A DNA stretch of 64,000 nt from Azadirachta indica (Eukaryota; Streptophyta; Magnoliopsida; Sapindales; Meliaceae), in contig CM040445.1 in assembly GCA_022749755.1 (NCBI GenBank), positions 3,493,182 to 3,557,181 on the forward strand, in the 5' to 3' direction. Both the position numbers and the translations under genes were made by a program. The notes under the pieces were generated by a model that was not told where the DNA came from, ran no database searches, and worked only from the letters and a program-made list of their open reading frames with translations. Below, piece after piece: positions 27,296 through 39,494 of the stretch; the stretch's first letter is position 1; each line of letters begins with the position of its first letter.

Positions 27296-28732
27296 ATGGG
27301 ATTGGCAAGCAAAGCGGGGGATTGGGCATTCAAGGCATTCACAGCTGGTCTTGGCGTCGCCACCATCTATCTCACCGCCACTTTCTCCGTTAATGTCTAC
27401 AGAGGCCTGGCTTGGCACAACGCTCAATCTGTAATTTTCCTCTTTCTCTACCTCCTTTTCATATATAGATATATATATATGAAATTCTCCATCTGTTTTT
27501 GTTACATACCTATAAAAGCCATAGGTTTTTATTGTATTTTGTGGTGGTGTCGTGAATCGGGTGTTATTGCATTTTATTGTCACTTTTAGCTGAATTTGAT
27601 GCTTTCATGGGAAGCTTTAGTACTAATTTGTTGCATGATCAAAAAGCTAAGAGCTCAAGTTATTACAAATTGTGCGCTGTGCCCGTGTCAAATTAAGGTA
27701 TTTATTGTTAAGATAGATAAAGATAAGTAACCAGGACTTGGAAGGGCGAAACCTAAATTGGGTTGTAGCTCATGGTGACACAGTTGAGGTATTTGATTGG
27801 CAATGAAGAGATGTGACGTTTCTAGTTTAAGTTGCTAGATTCTACAAAGTTTTGTTAGTGCAGCGTTTGAATGGTGGGCATTTGGTTTCGGAGGGGAAGG
27901 GTATGTGGGCCTTGGAAACTTTAGAAGAATTAGTTTGATGAAGCTGCAAAAGATTAAAAGAATATTGGGAAGATTGATATGATATCTCTGAGTGTTATCC
28001 AGCTATGCAGACGCCTTTTGATTGATAATTAGAGATTTCAATTCAAGTGTGAACTGCATAGTTTTCAAAATGCTTAGCAGAAACATAGTAAATGCAAACC
28101 GTTTCATAGGAATGTTTTCTTCAGTTGTGTTTTTATATTGGCCAACATCAAAGTTATCATAAATAAACTGCAATTCACATTTTTGTTGTACTTTCAGACA
28201 GTCCTCAGTGAGTTGTGTAGTGACAAAATCTCGTTAAATGGTTGAGTGTCTTATTGTATATCTTATGGAATTGCTACACTTATCTGTTGTATGCTTGATT
28301 ACAGGGTAACATTGTTGCTCCTATGGTTCTTCCTTCATTTTTGTTTTCGTCCCTAGTATTATCAGTTTTATTGTTGGGTACTAAATTGCTTGTGTTGTAG
28401 TTTGTGAGATTATAGAGCTATGCACTAACTGCTCTCTGTCTTTTAAGATACTACTGTTATCTGTTAATTAACTATGGCCTGTGTACATCTCATTTGTTGA
28501 CCAAAAAACACAAGGCATATGCTGGTTGAATCACTTGGCGATAGTATTTTGTTGTGCCAGGCATTGTTAAATACTGGCTTCTTGTTCCCATAAATTGTAT
28601 GCATTATTCTACCACATTTTCTTGGTTTACTGTTTGTCATAAATGCTGCCTATTTGGTTTTGGCTCTCTCTGAAATTTAGCATTTTTCTGCAGAAACTTG
28701 AGAAGCAAGGTTCCAGTGAGCAATCCTCTTGA
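27296..28732 (+). CDS. 57-residue single-pass membrane microprotein, function unknown
   Basis: Two exons, 27296-27430 (45 codons) and 28694-28732 (12 codons plus stop), separated by a 1.26-kb intron with AATCT|GTAATT and TGCAG|AAACTT boundaries, phase 0. The protein starts MGLASKAGDWAFKAF. It has one hydrophobic helix at about residues 16-31 (AGLGVATIYLTATFSV), the motif VYRGLAWHNAQ, and a short charged tail ending KLEKQGSSEQSS. This looks like a conserved plant mini-protein family; the length and layout resemble small organelle-membrane subunits, but that is only a resemblance. It is easily missed by gene callers because the second exon is tiny. Confidence 0.75.
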
Positions 28733-30394
28733 GTTAGGTTCTGCACTTCTGAAAAAGGTTACACGTTTTTGAGTTATGATTACAATGTAAACTTGTCTTG
28801 GCACTACAATCTCCATTAATAGTGGACCCGGTTAAAATCCACAGCAAATAGATCTCAACAATTACCGAGACGAAGTTATTGAAATTGTATGGCATTTAAC
28901 ATTCTTTTTCAGTCATCTCTAAAACAAATTTGAGTTTTCTGTGTTGCTTATAGCTTCATGTTGGAATTGTGATGTTGCTGGATATAATTGATTTCTCCTT
29001 TTTTGATTCTGGACTGGTTTATTATGATCTATCTAACCTGACAACATTGATTTATAGGAGAAAAGTTGAATGACAATTTGCTTCCGATTAGAACATGGAT
29101 TGAAATTTTGTTAAATTTACAAACTGGTCCCTTTTTATGGACTTAGGTCATTTCTGAATATGGCTCCAAATTAAAACTAATGATGCTTCAGATCCATTGC
29201 TGAAATCTCCTGGCAGATGCATTATACGTGCAACAAAGATTAGATTTTGATAATTCACAATCATTATGATGCACCTCTTAAGGTGTTTCTCTCTCACAAG
29301 CATTTTTTAAATCCAAAAATTACACATGGATGTTTGTAATATATCATCATACCCACATCATCATTTTCCATTTCATAATCAGAGTAAAATGCAAGCAACG
29401 ACAACAAAAAGTATATAATTTTTGCGTAACGTTAGGGAAAAAGCCCTACAGCTCTATACACATTTCACACTTAATACCATGGTAGGAGCATTTAATGGTG
29501 AGTTTCAGTCTCTTCTTCCCATCTTCAATTTACTTGGAAAAGTAAGGGGGAAAACAAAAGAATGCTAAACTAAATGAAGAATCATGTAATGAATCTTTGC
29601 TTCTCATGGTCCCTCCAATCCTTCGAGTGTGAATTAGGGGACTACTTGCTTGATAGGTAAGTCCAAAAAGACTGCATCCATTCACTTCATAATTTGCCAG
29701 ACGTATTATCCTATACATGAATCATACTTTCCTGTAGTATCAGCCATAAAACAGTTTCTCCCACAGGCCAGCTTTAGCACAACTGTTAAACAAATTGGGA
29801 AATTGCAAATAAATTGGTGAGAAGGAAAAGCAGGATTTAACCACAAATGTTCAATTTACAAAAGGGCGACTCAAGAGGAAAGAAGACGGTGGGCAGAACC
29901 TTGGCAGAAGGGGCATCAAAGTGCAACAAGCCAGCTGGAAAGCAGAAATAAATATATACGAAAAAGTTCAGCTCTTTTTCTTAGAAAAGCATTTACTAAC
30001 CTAAGTATGTGATTTTCCAAACGGAAAACTCCTAAAATATGTACACCATAAATCATGAATCATTGTCTTGCTGAACTTTCCACATGACAGGCATTATGGA
30101 TGGCCTGGGAACAGATAAAACATGGGGCTAGGTCTATCCTGACATGAGATTCTATTTCCTATATCCACATTCAAGCTGGTTCAAGCCGGTTCTGCGATTT
30201 TAGACTCTAAATAAACAGACCATTTATTAACAAGAATGCAAGTACATTTACATGAACATCAGGCTTAGCCTATTAAAGGAAAGAAGGAAGTAAAAGATTG
30301 GTTAGAAAGACTAAAAAAAAGAAATCCGCGACCAATGTATGAAAATCAAGGCCAAACTATAAATTTATTAAACAATACCTCCAGATTCCACCAG
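28733..30394. other. Convergent 3' intergenic region
   Basis: Between the ends of a + strand gene and a - strand gene, so both 3' UTRs and terminators lie here. No supportable gene seen. Confidence 0.5.
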
Positions 30395-33219
30395 TTACTG
30401 ATGTGCCACCTCTGAGATGCCCCTTGAGTCGGGGTGAATTTCTGCCAACGGATTCACAATGAACCCACCATTACCCTGAAACCTTGACCTTCGATTCTCC
30501 AACTTAAGCTTTTCAGCATTCCGATCCTTATCGGTTTGATAATGCGTGGGAATTGAAGATGAGGTGCCACTGGAAGAGGAAAATCTTGATGTTGAATATC
30601 GGCCTTCTGTTTTCCTCCAGAATTTGGAGCTTAAAAAATCTGCACCAGGTAGCAGACAACACGTGGCTCCATGGGAGTTAGTTTTACTCATTCTTCCAGT
30701 TGATACAGCCAAGTCATACGAGATCTCATCCAGTGCCAGCTCCAGGCCATGAACACGAGTCTCCAGAGATTGCATCCCACTTTGTGAGCTCCCAATGAAT
30801 CTCTGAACATAGGGATAAAGTTAGAGACTGACAAGTTAGAATATTATCCAAAGAAGCTAGAAACTTGATTCAGCAACACATACTAGAACTCTCATATATG
30901 ATCTCATGTTTTAACTTGTTTACATGTGCATGCTAAAATGGCATGAAGTTATGGCAGATTCTATAGTTCTTCAAACATTATAAAAGAGAGTAATTAATCA
31001 TTGTCCACCCACAGAACCTGAGTTGCTTTTCCATTTCGTATAGAACAGTAAAAGCATAGCACAGGACTTAAAAGATTTATCATAGAACATCCATAATGAT
31101 AACTTGCAAATAAAAGTAGCAGCTTTTTGTTGTTCATCAAATCAAACAGTGAAGAATTATGAAACTCCAGATTCTAAAAACAATTCATGCAAAGGACAAT
31201 AAGTGTCCTTATAGATGCCGGTCTTTGCAGGGTGTAACCTGATGATGATAATTCATTGCTGGGTAAGGCCAATTATAAGATGAACAACCTACTGTGCACA
31301 TAGTAGTTACAAACTGATGCGTTACTTATTGAAAACGAATAAAATGACAACAAATTACTTTTAAAAATGAAGCACAATTTTCAAGCATCATAAACAAACC
31401 TGAAGCAGATCAAGTAAACTGGCCTGCTGCTTTTCAATCTGAACTAGCTGGTTGCGGATCAGAGATAAATCTTCACAGTCTTTGTGGTTTATGTGGTGAT
31501 TCTCAGTATTACTACTGACTACAACAGTAAATTCATGACTTTCCTCATGACATGGGGCCACCCGAGATCCAGACCTCAAGCCTCCAAATTTGTGCATCTT
31601 GTCATCAGAATTCCTATTGAAAAGGGCACGTTTTGTTTCAGGCTTTGAAAGCCGAGTATTCTCATTATTCCTGCTCTCTTTGACATTAGCATCTCTCTCC
31701 TTGACATCATTTTCATGAGAATCCATCAAAGACGCAGCACCTCGAACAGCAATGTCAACTCTCCAGTCAGAGGGTTTCTTATGATCCACCTTTTGGATCA
31801 TCGCAGGACTCGTTTTCTTTAAGAAACTTCTCTTCCGACCAGTGGATGCAAATGAACTATCAGGTGGCGTTGACTTGCTAGCTGAACTTGGTTTCTTCTT
31901 CAATTCAAGACCTGCAGTGCCAGAAATCTTGGACCCTGGTAGATACCGTCCATCACTCGCGTCCTCTGTCCCATTATAAAAACAAAACAAATAAATAAAG
32001 AGATAAAACAACACCAAACAAGTATAACAAATTGCCAGTTTATCAAACCAAATGAATCTACATGAAACATAGAAACTACATAACCCAATATTCATCGTCA
32101 TGGGCAATCAAAGTAACCTGATGTCCTCAGTGGAGCAAGAAACTTCAAATTGAGAAGATCTGGTTTCCTCCCGAAGCAAAATTGGATGATCTAGCTATCT
32201 AAAAGATCTATCAGAAAATTATAACAAACAATTAAATCATCACCAATACCTTTAGAGGAACACAGCGATTGTGGTGGCGGAGATGCCTCCTCTGACAAAT
32301 CTGGCACCTGTTTCCACGCCTCTATCATCTGATTCATAACCTCCCTAACTGCCTTCACCTACAAAACAGTAAAACAACAACGAAACAAAATAAAAAATTG
32401 ATATATAGAAATCACAAAATCAACTCAATTTAAGGTTAAAAAAAAAATGCAAACCTTATCAAATCTCCTACTCTCAAAAATCTTCAAGCAATTTTCTTTA
32501 AACTCCGCCACTGCTTCCTTCTCGACCACCGCCAACCTCCACAGCGCGTCTGCCGCCGCTTTTCTAGCCGCCCAATCCTGACTACTCAAGCATCCCAACA
32601 AACAACTCACTAACCCCTTCAGACCTGCCCCGCCCACCGCACCCGACCCGATCACGCTCCCAAGCACTACCAAACCCGCCGCTTTCGCCTTAAACACCTC
32701 ACTCTTCAACAGCTTCTCCAACCTAACTACCATCCTCCCCAATCTCCCCGCATCCGGATCCGGCGCCCCGTCGATCGCCGCCGCCAAACACAGCGCCGCC
32801 CCTATCTGAGCATTCACATCCTGCTCCGTGAAAAGCGCGTCGGACAGCAACTTCAACATAGTCGCGAATGCCGATGCGCTGACACGAGGTGACAGAGACG
32901 AAATCGTGCTGATGCATGCGGCCTGTACGGCGGAGTTCTTGTAGCGAAAGTTACGCGCGAGGCTGTTGAGAATTTTAGTGACGTAAGGGGAAAGATTGTG
33001 GGAAGACGAAAGAGTGGAGATGACGTGGATACATTCTTTCCGGACGCCCGGTTTATCGGATGAATTTGTCGAGAGAATGCAGGAAAGGAATGTCGGCAGC
33101 TGAGTGGAGTCCAGCGTGGAGGCAATGGAGTCCAATTCCGTTGCTGCTTGTGAGTACGTATCCCGGTCGGAGAGTTTGGTTAGCAGACCGTACACTCTGA
33201 TTTTGAGAGTTTGAGCCAT
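30395..33219 (-). CDS. TORTIFOLIA1/SPIRAL2-like microtubule-associated protein
   Basis: Minus-strand exons: 33219-32455, 32358-32250, an optional 42-nt exon 32159-32118, 31965-31400 and 30802-30395. Length is 629 residues with the small exon and 615 without; both keep frame. The N-terminal 255 residues form a HEAT-repeat domain (LTKLSDRDTYSQAATELDSI, FTEQDVNAQIGAALCLAAAI, LSSQDWAARKAAADALWRLA), as in the TOR1 family. A disordered Ser/Lys-rich linker follows (KKPSDWRVDIAVRG), then the conserved C-terminal block LLDLLQ-RFIGSSQSGMQSLETR and LALDEISYDLAVSTGR. The family binds cortical microtubules and controls minus-end behaviour and helical growth of cells. The start at MAQTLK fits the family better than an in-frame Met 12 codons upstream. 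The length resembles the shorter TOR1-like paralogues. Confidence 0.9.
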
Positions 33220-34675
33220 TTTGTGGGTTGTTTTCAGTTCTCGCTCTGCTTTCACGGTGGATGTGGCGCAGCCGGAAATTCAGGTATCGCCGGTAACATT
33301 GGCGGTGATGATGAGCGTGTCAGTGAAAGGAGAGCATTGCCTGTGTTCCTTTTCGAAAGTTGGGAGGAAATAAAAGGACGGTGTCACGAGAGTTGTGTGT
33401 TACGCGACGTCGTTTTGGATTACTTCTGATGACAGACACTCAAATGAAATTAAATGTCATGGTTTTTACCTCACTCATCCTACGTTAATGATACCTGATA
33501 ACACTGTTAATTAATTATCTAATTTCAATTAATTTCAGTCTTTTTTTGAAAAAAAAATTCCAAGTTTATTTTAATGATACAATTTCATTTTCTAATTAAT
33601 TTTTTTATTTTCAGTCACTCGCGGCCCTTCTCTGGTTACGTAAGTTGCATGCACCGACTTCTCTAAAACCTTGCCACGCTTTTTATTGTATGATTTTTTT
33701 TTTTGCCCTTTTTGGATATAAATCCTTAATAGAAGGAAAAAGTACAGTCAGGGTGGGAAAGTTCGGGTAGGCGCGGAACCACAGTGGTCCTAAAAAGGGA
33801 AGGGAGTTAATTATGGAGCGAAAGAGCACGAGAAGTGAATCATGTAATTTATGACAGTTAATTCCGGTGAATTAGCGCCAAAATTAAGGGGTCACGTGGC
33901 TGATGCGTGGATTTATTATGAAAGTTACTGTGTCTGCAATCAAAATGCTTCAATTTTTACCCCATAATTATTACTCGTAAATCATGCATTCAATTCCTGA
34001 CTCACTCCTGAGAAACCACCCAGTAGGAATTTAATTAGCCGGCAAGTGCTAAATGGTTTCATGGATGGAACCCATTTCCTCAACTCACTGCCTATTGACC
34101 TAGTGGCAAATCAAATGGTTTCATGGATGGATTTGACCTGTGTTAGATCAATTTAAATTTTAATATTTGAGTGACAATTTGCTAACTAACAATCAAATCA
34201 AGCAGCTAAGCTAAGTTGGTAGCATAGGAAGTGGAAAGACAATTACCACTAGTTGATCAATCGTTGAGTTGGAGCAGCGGCATTTGATTTGCTTGCGCAA
34301 CCAAACTTGGTACAATGTATTCGGACTCCCGAAGTTAATGCAACAAGTTTTGGCTTTGATTTACGGTGGTTTGCAGTTCAAATTGTAGCTTACGAGTGAG
34401 TTATTACAAATGGTGAATGTGACGGAGCAACTTCCATTTAAAATATTGGACTATCCTCGGCTTAGGTCCGAATCTAAATCTTTCCTAGCATGCTTGCAAG
34501 CTTAAGAAATGGAGATTTGTGATTAATTAACTTTAATGAAATGGCTCTGACAAGTTATAGTCATTCAGCTGAATCAAACCTACCCTCTCCATCGTTGTTT
34601 CAACCTCCTCACCTAATACCTACCAAGCAAACCCATTAGCACAACAAAGCCTTGAACCCTAAACCTTTTATGATG

Positions 34676-34701
34676 TTTTTTTTTTTTTTTTTTTTTTTTT
34701 T
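34676..34701. repeat. 26-nt poly(T) homopolymer
   Basis: Uninterrupted T run. It could be a minus-strand retroposon A-tail or simple slippage; no flanking direct repeats were noticed. Confidence 0.85.
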
Positions 34702-37700
34702 GGAGAAAAAAAAATGGATACCCAGTTGGTGAAAAGTTGAGATGAGTTTAGTTGAATGGCATTTTATGGTCTAAATTAAGGGAAAAAAGAGGTACTTATC
34801 AGTACTGAATACCAGGCTTGTGCAAAAGCAATTAAAACTGAGAAATGAAGAAAGCAGAATGGCATTTGGCAGTATGGGTATGGGCCTGCCGTGAGGTTGC
34901 TTTTAGAGTGACACATAGCTGTCGGTTGGATTGAAGCAGACGTGAAAAGTAGAACTATTCTGGAAATCCAAAGCAAACCAAATCCACTGGGGCTGATGCT
35001 CAGTGAGACCATCAGTATCACTAATAGATTGTGAAGAGGAGTAATAGCAATACAATCATTATTATTTGAAGAAGCGTGATGTCTAATCAACTTCTATTCT
35101 ACCCCACTTTTGCCAAATCATTTCAGCTTCACAATTGAGAATAAACATGGAATTCATTAATTACTCCGCTGGTTTAGAAATTGGGAGTTCATCTGTTCAA
35201 AAACCCTATGGATTGATTGGCGGTTATTTCTTTCCGTCTCTCTCAGTATCTTCAAGATTACGTTACGGTAAATGCTCTTTTGACTCAAAACCCATGTGCA
35301 ATTACTTTGGTAAGACACATAACGTGGAGTAGCCATGGAGAAATTCACTCTACGCTAATGGCATCAAAGCAAAGTCCTATTCGTAAAGCATGTGTCGACA
35401 TTCCACGAGTCGGCCCCTGTTTTCCCGTGACATTACATTGAACCTAAAGAAAGACCAAAATATGATCACTTCTTCTTCCAGATAAAAAATGGGTCAATTT
35501 CTTTTATATGTTTTGACTTTTGGTTTGGGTCGTAGGACACTGGTGTGGAAGTGAGCACACTTGAACTTCCAGTTATAAAACTAATTACTTTAGTAGTCCC
35601 GCTTATCAGTAGATGGGGTGACTTAGAATTAAAGAAATAAAAAGAAACATTATTTAGATATTTTAATCTATATATAGTACATGCATATATAGGTTGGGAT
35701 TGCATGATTGGAGGTCGATCATGATCATATTGATAGCATGTGACGTGATTGTCAGGGACCATGCCTGTATCGGTAAAATGCCAGACCCCATTCCCATCAT
35801 CGTAATAATATTCATAGCACCTTTGTGACATACAATAATTTTATAACGTAATGGTAGGTAATGTTATTTGTTATTGTTAGCATTATGTATGAGTATAATA
35901 ATTTATCATCACCCTTATTGTCCTTCATAATTCCACGTGCTTGCAAGAGAATCATCGCGTTTTGGCTTCCAAGTACTTAACTACTGTCAATAATCATCAT
36001 ACTTATATAGTGGCCTCTGTTCTTGTTTCTCAGGTGGTTCTGTGATATCACTTTCTTATTAAAATTGGGACCGGCTTGTGTTTGGGCTGTACCTAGACTG
36101 GTTTTTAAAGAGTAGTCTTATTCACGAATAGACCCTGCTATTCAATAATTGCGTGGAATATCATTTTCTGGGGGCATGGGGGTCTAGAAAGACATGAGTA
36201 GGGGCTAAATCGAACTCTTCTTCTTAAATTTAGCCTTACGGTCTTCTTACCCGACCCAATTGTGAGCCAGCTTAACCCAATAACGGAAATAAGCCCACTG
36301 AAAGTAGAGGACTAATGTCTGATGGATCAGGCTTTTCGGTTTAATTGTCAACTTTCATCTAATCTAAAGCATCATTTTTCCTTTTGCCTTCACTTGAAAT
36401 ATTGAACTCCTAGTTAGGTGTCTCCCGAGTTTTTTTTTAATGCTGTAGTTCGAGAATGTGTGTTTGGACTAGGTAGTTTTTAATCATTTAATTTGGAGTA
36501 AAATGAACATCTACCACTTGAAGACAGGAATTAACAAGTTAATTTTTTAAAAAAAATAATTTAATACACTATTCCGTTACTTAATCAATAAAAGGATATA
36601 ATTTGTTTGATATCGAAAATTTTTAAAATTTTTGTATTTTTAATTATCTAATTGATGAAAGACATTAGTTCATTTGAGCTCTGGAAAAAAAAAAAAAAAG
36701 CTGGTTAACGCGTAATATTATTCTAGGTAAATAAGACAAAGTAACACAGTCGAGGATATCGATCCTAAAGGCTAAGGATCCAATTAAAAGAAGGTTCGGA
36801 CTTGCGAATTGCATTAAAGATTGTCAGCTCCCTGGAAGCAATCTTTTCGGATTTTGCCTATGGGCTACACCCATCATCAACTTATCAAAGTCTTCAACCA
36901 ACCGTCTATAATATTTGATTATAGATATCTTTTTCCGGCCTCCTTTTTAAAAGGAATATTCTGTACTTTACTTGCCATTATTTATTTTTTTTATTTATTT
37001 TATTATTTATTTTTATTATAATTAATTATTTACTTCTTTAAATTACCCCCACCCATGTCACGCGCCTTGTGCGTGTAGAGATCGATATTAGCTGGAAAAT
37101 GCTGTACTTATCAATCATCACGTCGCAAATTGTGGTTTTTGTGTTTTTGGTCGATGAATACATTTTCTGTGGTTCAAAACTTTGAATCGAGGTTTTCTGT
37201 TTTTACCCCCTTTTTATTTTTCTAAAAAGATTCAAGATATAAAATTAGGCATAAGGAAATCCTCAATTCTCCTTAAATTTTAAAACCAACAATTTTGTTT
37301 TATGAAATTGTTTCCTGCCTTTTTTAAATGATTATTTAATAAAATTTTAGTTGTTACTTATTTATTGAAATTTTTTATTTAATAAATATTAAAATAAAAA
37401 ATATCAAATTTAAAATGACCAATGTTAAAGAAGTTTTATTGATCTCATATGATGTTTTAGTTGATAAAGGGAGGGTAAAATTTTATAATTTTTAAATAAT
37501 GCATTGTATCATTTCAACCTTTATTTGACCGAGATTTTTCTCTTTAATTATAAAAGTAGACCTTTTGCAAAAGTAGATTTGTAGATTGAATTATTTTGTA
37601 GGCTTGATCTGTTGCATTTTACCATGCCTTGACTGAAGATGTGAATTTTTTTTAATTTTTTTTAAAAAAAAAAAATTAATGATATGATTTTTTGTCAAAA

Positions 37701-39464
37701 GTTCTCATAAAAGCAACCCTTGTAATTTAAATAAATAAATAAAAACAAGTGCATTTCTAATAACAAAATATTTTGAGATATTTCTATTTTTTTTAATTAA
37801 AAGGAGGCATTTTAATCGTAATAGATAAAAAAATAAATAAATTTTGTTCTTGTTTTCTCTTTCACTTAAAATTTGATATTATATGTGAAAATTTATATCC
37901 GATAAATAATTCTTATGTTCTTAAATTATTGATTCAATAAAAGGTGGTCGACCTAGACGTAAAGTGAGTGCGTTTCACAAAGTGACATAATCCAAATCCA
38001 ATAACCTTTCCATAAACTAAAAGAAAATGAATTTTACGAAATAATTATTATTTTTTACTACAAAATTATAGAAAAGCCCCTCGCACTACTGTGGCCACAG
38101 ATTCTAAACCACTCAAAAGACGACACGTAATAAAAGCACAGCTAACGAGAGTTCACTTGACGGGCCAAATCCAAGCCTGTAAAGTTGACTCCCATAAAAA
38201 TCATATCAGAAGATATGTACGGAGCGATTTAGGTGCTTTTTCTGTTTGTTTTTTTGGCTGATGGGACCCACGCTTGACCTTTTTATCATCTTTCTTTGAT
38301 AACCTGTCCTTTGTCTTCATCATCATCTCCTTACCCGCTATTACTTACTGTCCATTTACCGCACACTGTGTAGAGAGTCCCCCGAGTCACGGCATCTTCG
38401 TCCTTCGCTCGACCTGCGGTTACTGCCCCACCTTTTTTTGCATCCTCACCGTACACGTTTTACGTAATCGTCCCCGATTCTCTCTTTCTTGACCGTCAGT
38501 GTAATACCATCCACATTCCAAAATTTAAACATTTTTATAAAAAACGGTATAAGTTTTATACCTATGACGAATAGATCGCTAACCTTTACTGAATGACGTA
38601 ATTTTATTTCTAAATACTTTTTTTCAACTAAAGTATTGAATAAAATTATATAAATATTTAAGTAGAATTTTTTTTACTTGAATTTAAAAACTTACTAACA
38701 ATATCTTAATATAATTAAATTAAAAATTTTAATTTAAGTTTGAATAACTAAATTTCTAAATAAAATAAAATATTTTATTTCTCAACAACATCTTTAATTT
38801 ATTACTTTATTTTTAACAACTTAAATTTTAAATTTTATTAACTACTATTTGTTTTTTACATCTCTCTATTTTTGTATATTGAAACAATATTACGACATAA
38901 TTTATTTTTTTATTTAATTTATTTTTAATTTTTTATATATATTAAATTCTTAATTCATATTTTTTTTCTTACTCATACAGTAAAAAAAAATTGTATATTA
39001 TATGAAGAATTAATGTACATATTAATATAATTTATTAAAATTATTTTATTTATTAACTATTTTGTCAACATAATTATTTTTTTATACAATATAAATATAA
39101 ATTATGTAATACTTAAAAAGATATCAAAATATTAATTTTAAATTTTGTATTTTTCTTAAAATAAATGTTTTAACACTTATATTCAAACGTTTAAAAAAAT
39201 ATATTATTTAAATTCATATTTCAATTAAATTTAAATTTTATCTATGCACAAATTTTGGACCAAAAATAAATAATATCTAAGTGGCGTGCTGTTGTATCAA
39301 TGACCATCAAATTATTTTAATTTTTTTAAGCATTACAAAGGTAATTTCGTTAGGGGTAACTAATTAGGACCTTTTTTGTCATAAATAGAAAAACTTTGTC
39401 TAAATTCGTATAAACATGAATGTATAAAGACCTGGATATTATTATCCCCTCGTGCATAGCGTCT

Positions 39465-39494
39465 GTGCGTGCGCACCTTGTACACGGGTGTACA
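39465..39494. repeat. Two adjacent GC-rich dyads in an AT-rich region
   Basis: GTGCG-TG-CGCAC (39465-39476) is followed two bases later by TGTACAC-GG-GTGTACA (39479-39494). Both are perfect inverted repeats with 2-nt centres. Confidence 0.8.

Noticed and set aside
27098..27583. 161-codon minus-strand ORF overlapping the microprotein exon
   Set aside because: It is the antisense shadow of the microprotein's first exon and flanks; the + strand product has a clean splice model and a sensible membrane helix.
34776..35090. 104-codon minus-strand ORF with hydrophobic stretches
   Set aside because: No recognisable domain; hydrophobic character is expected from translating T-rich sequence, and no splice or promoter context supports it.
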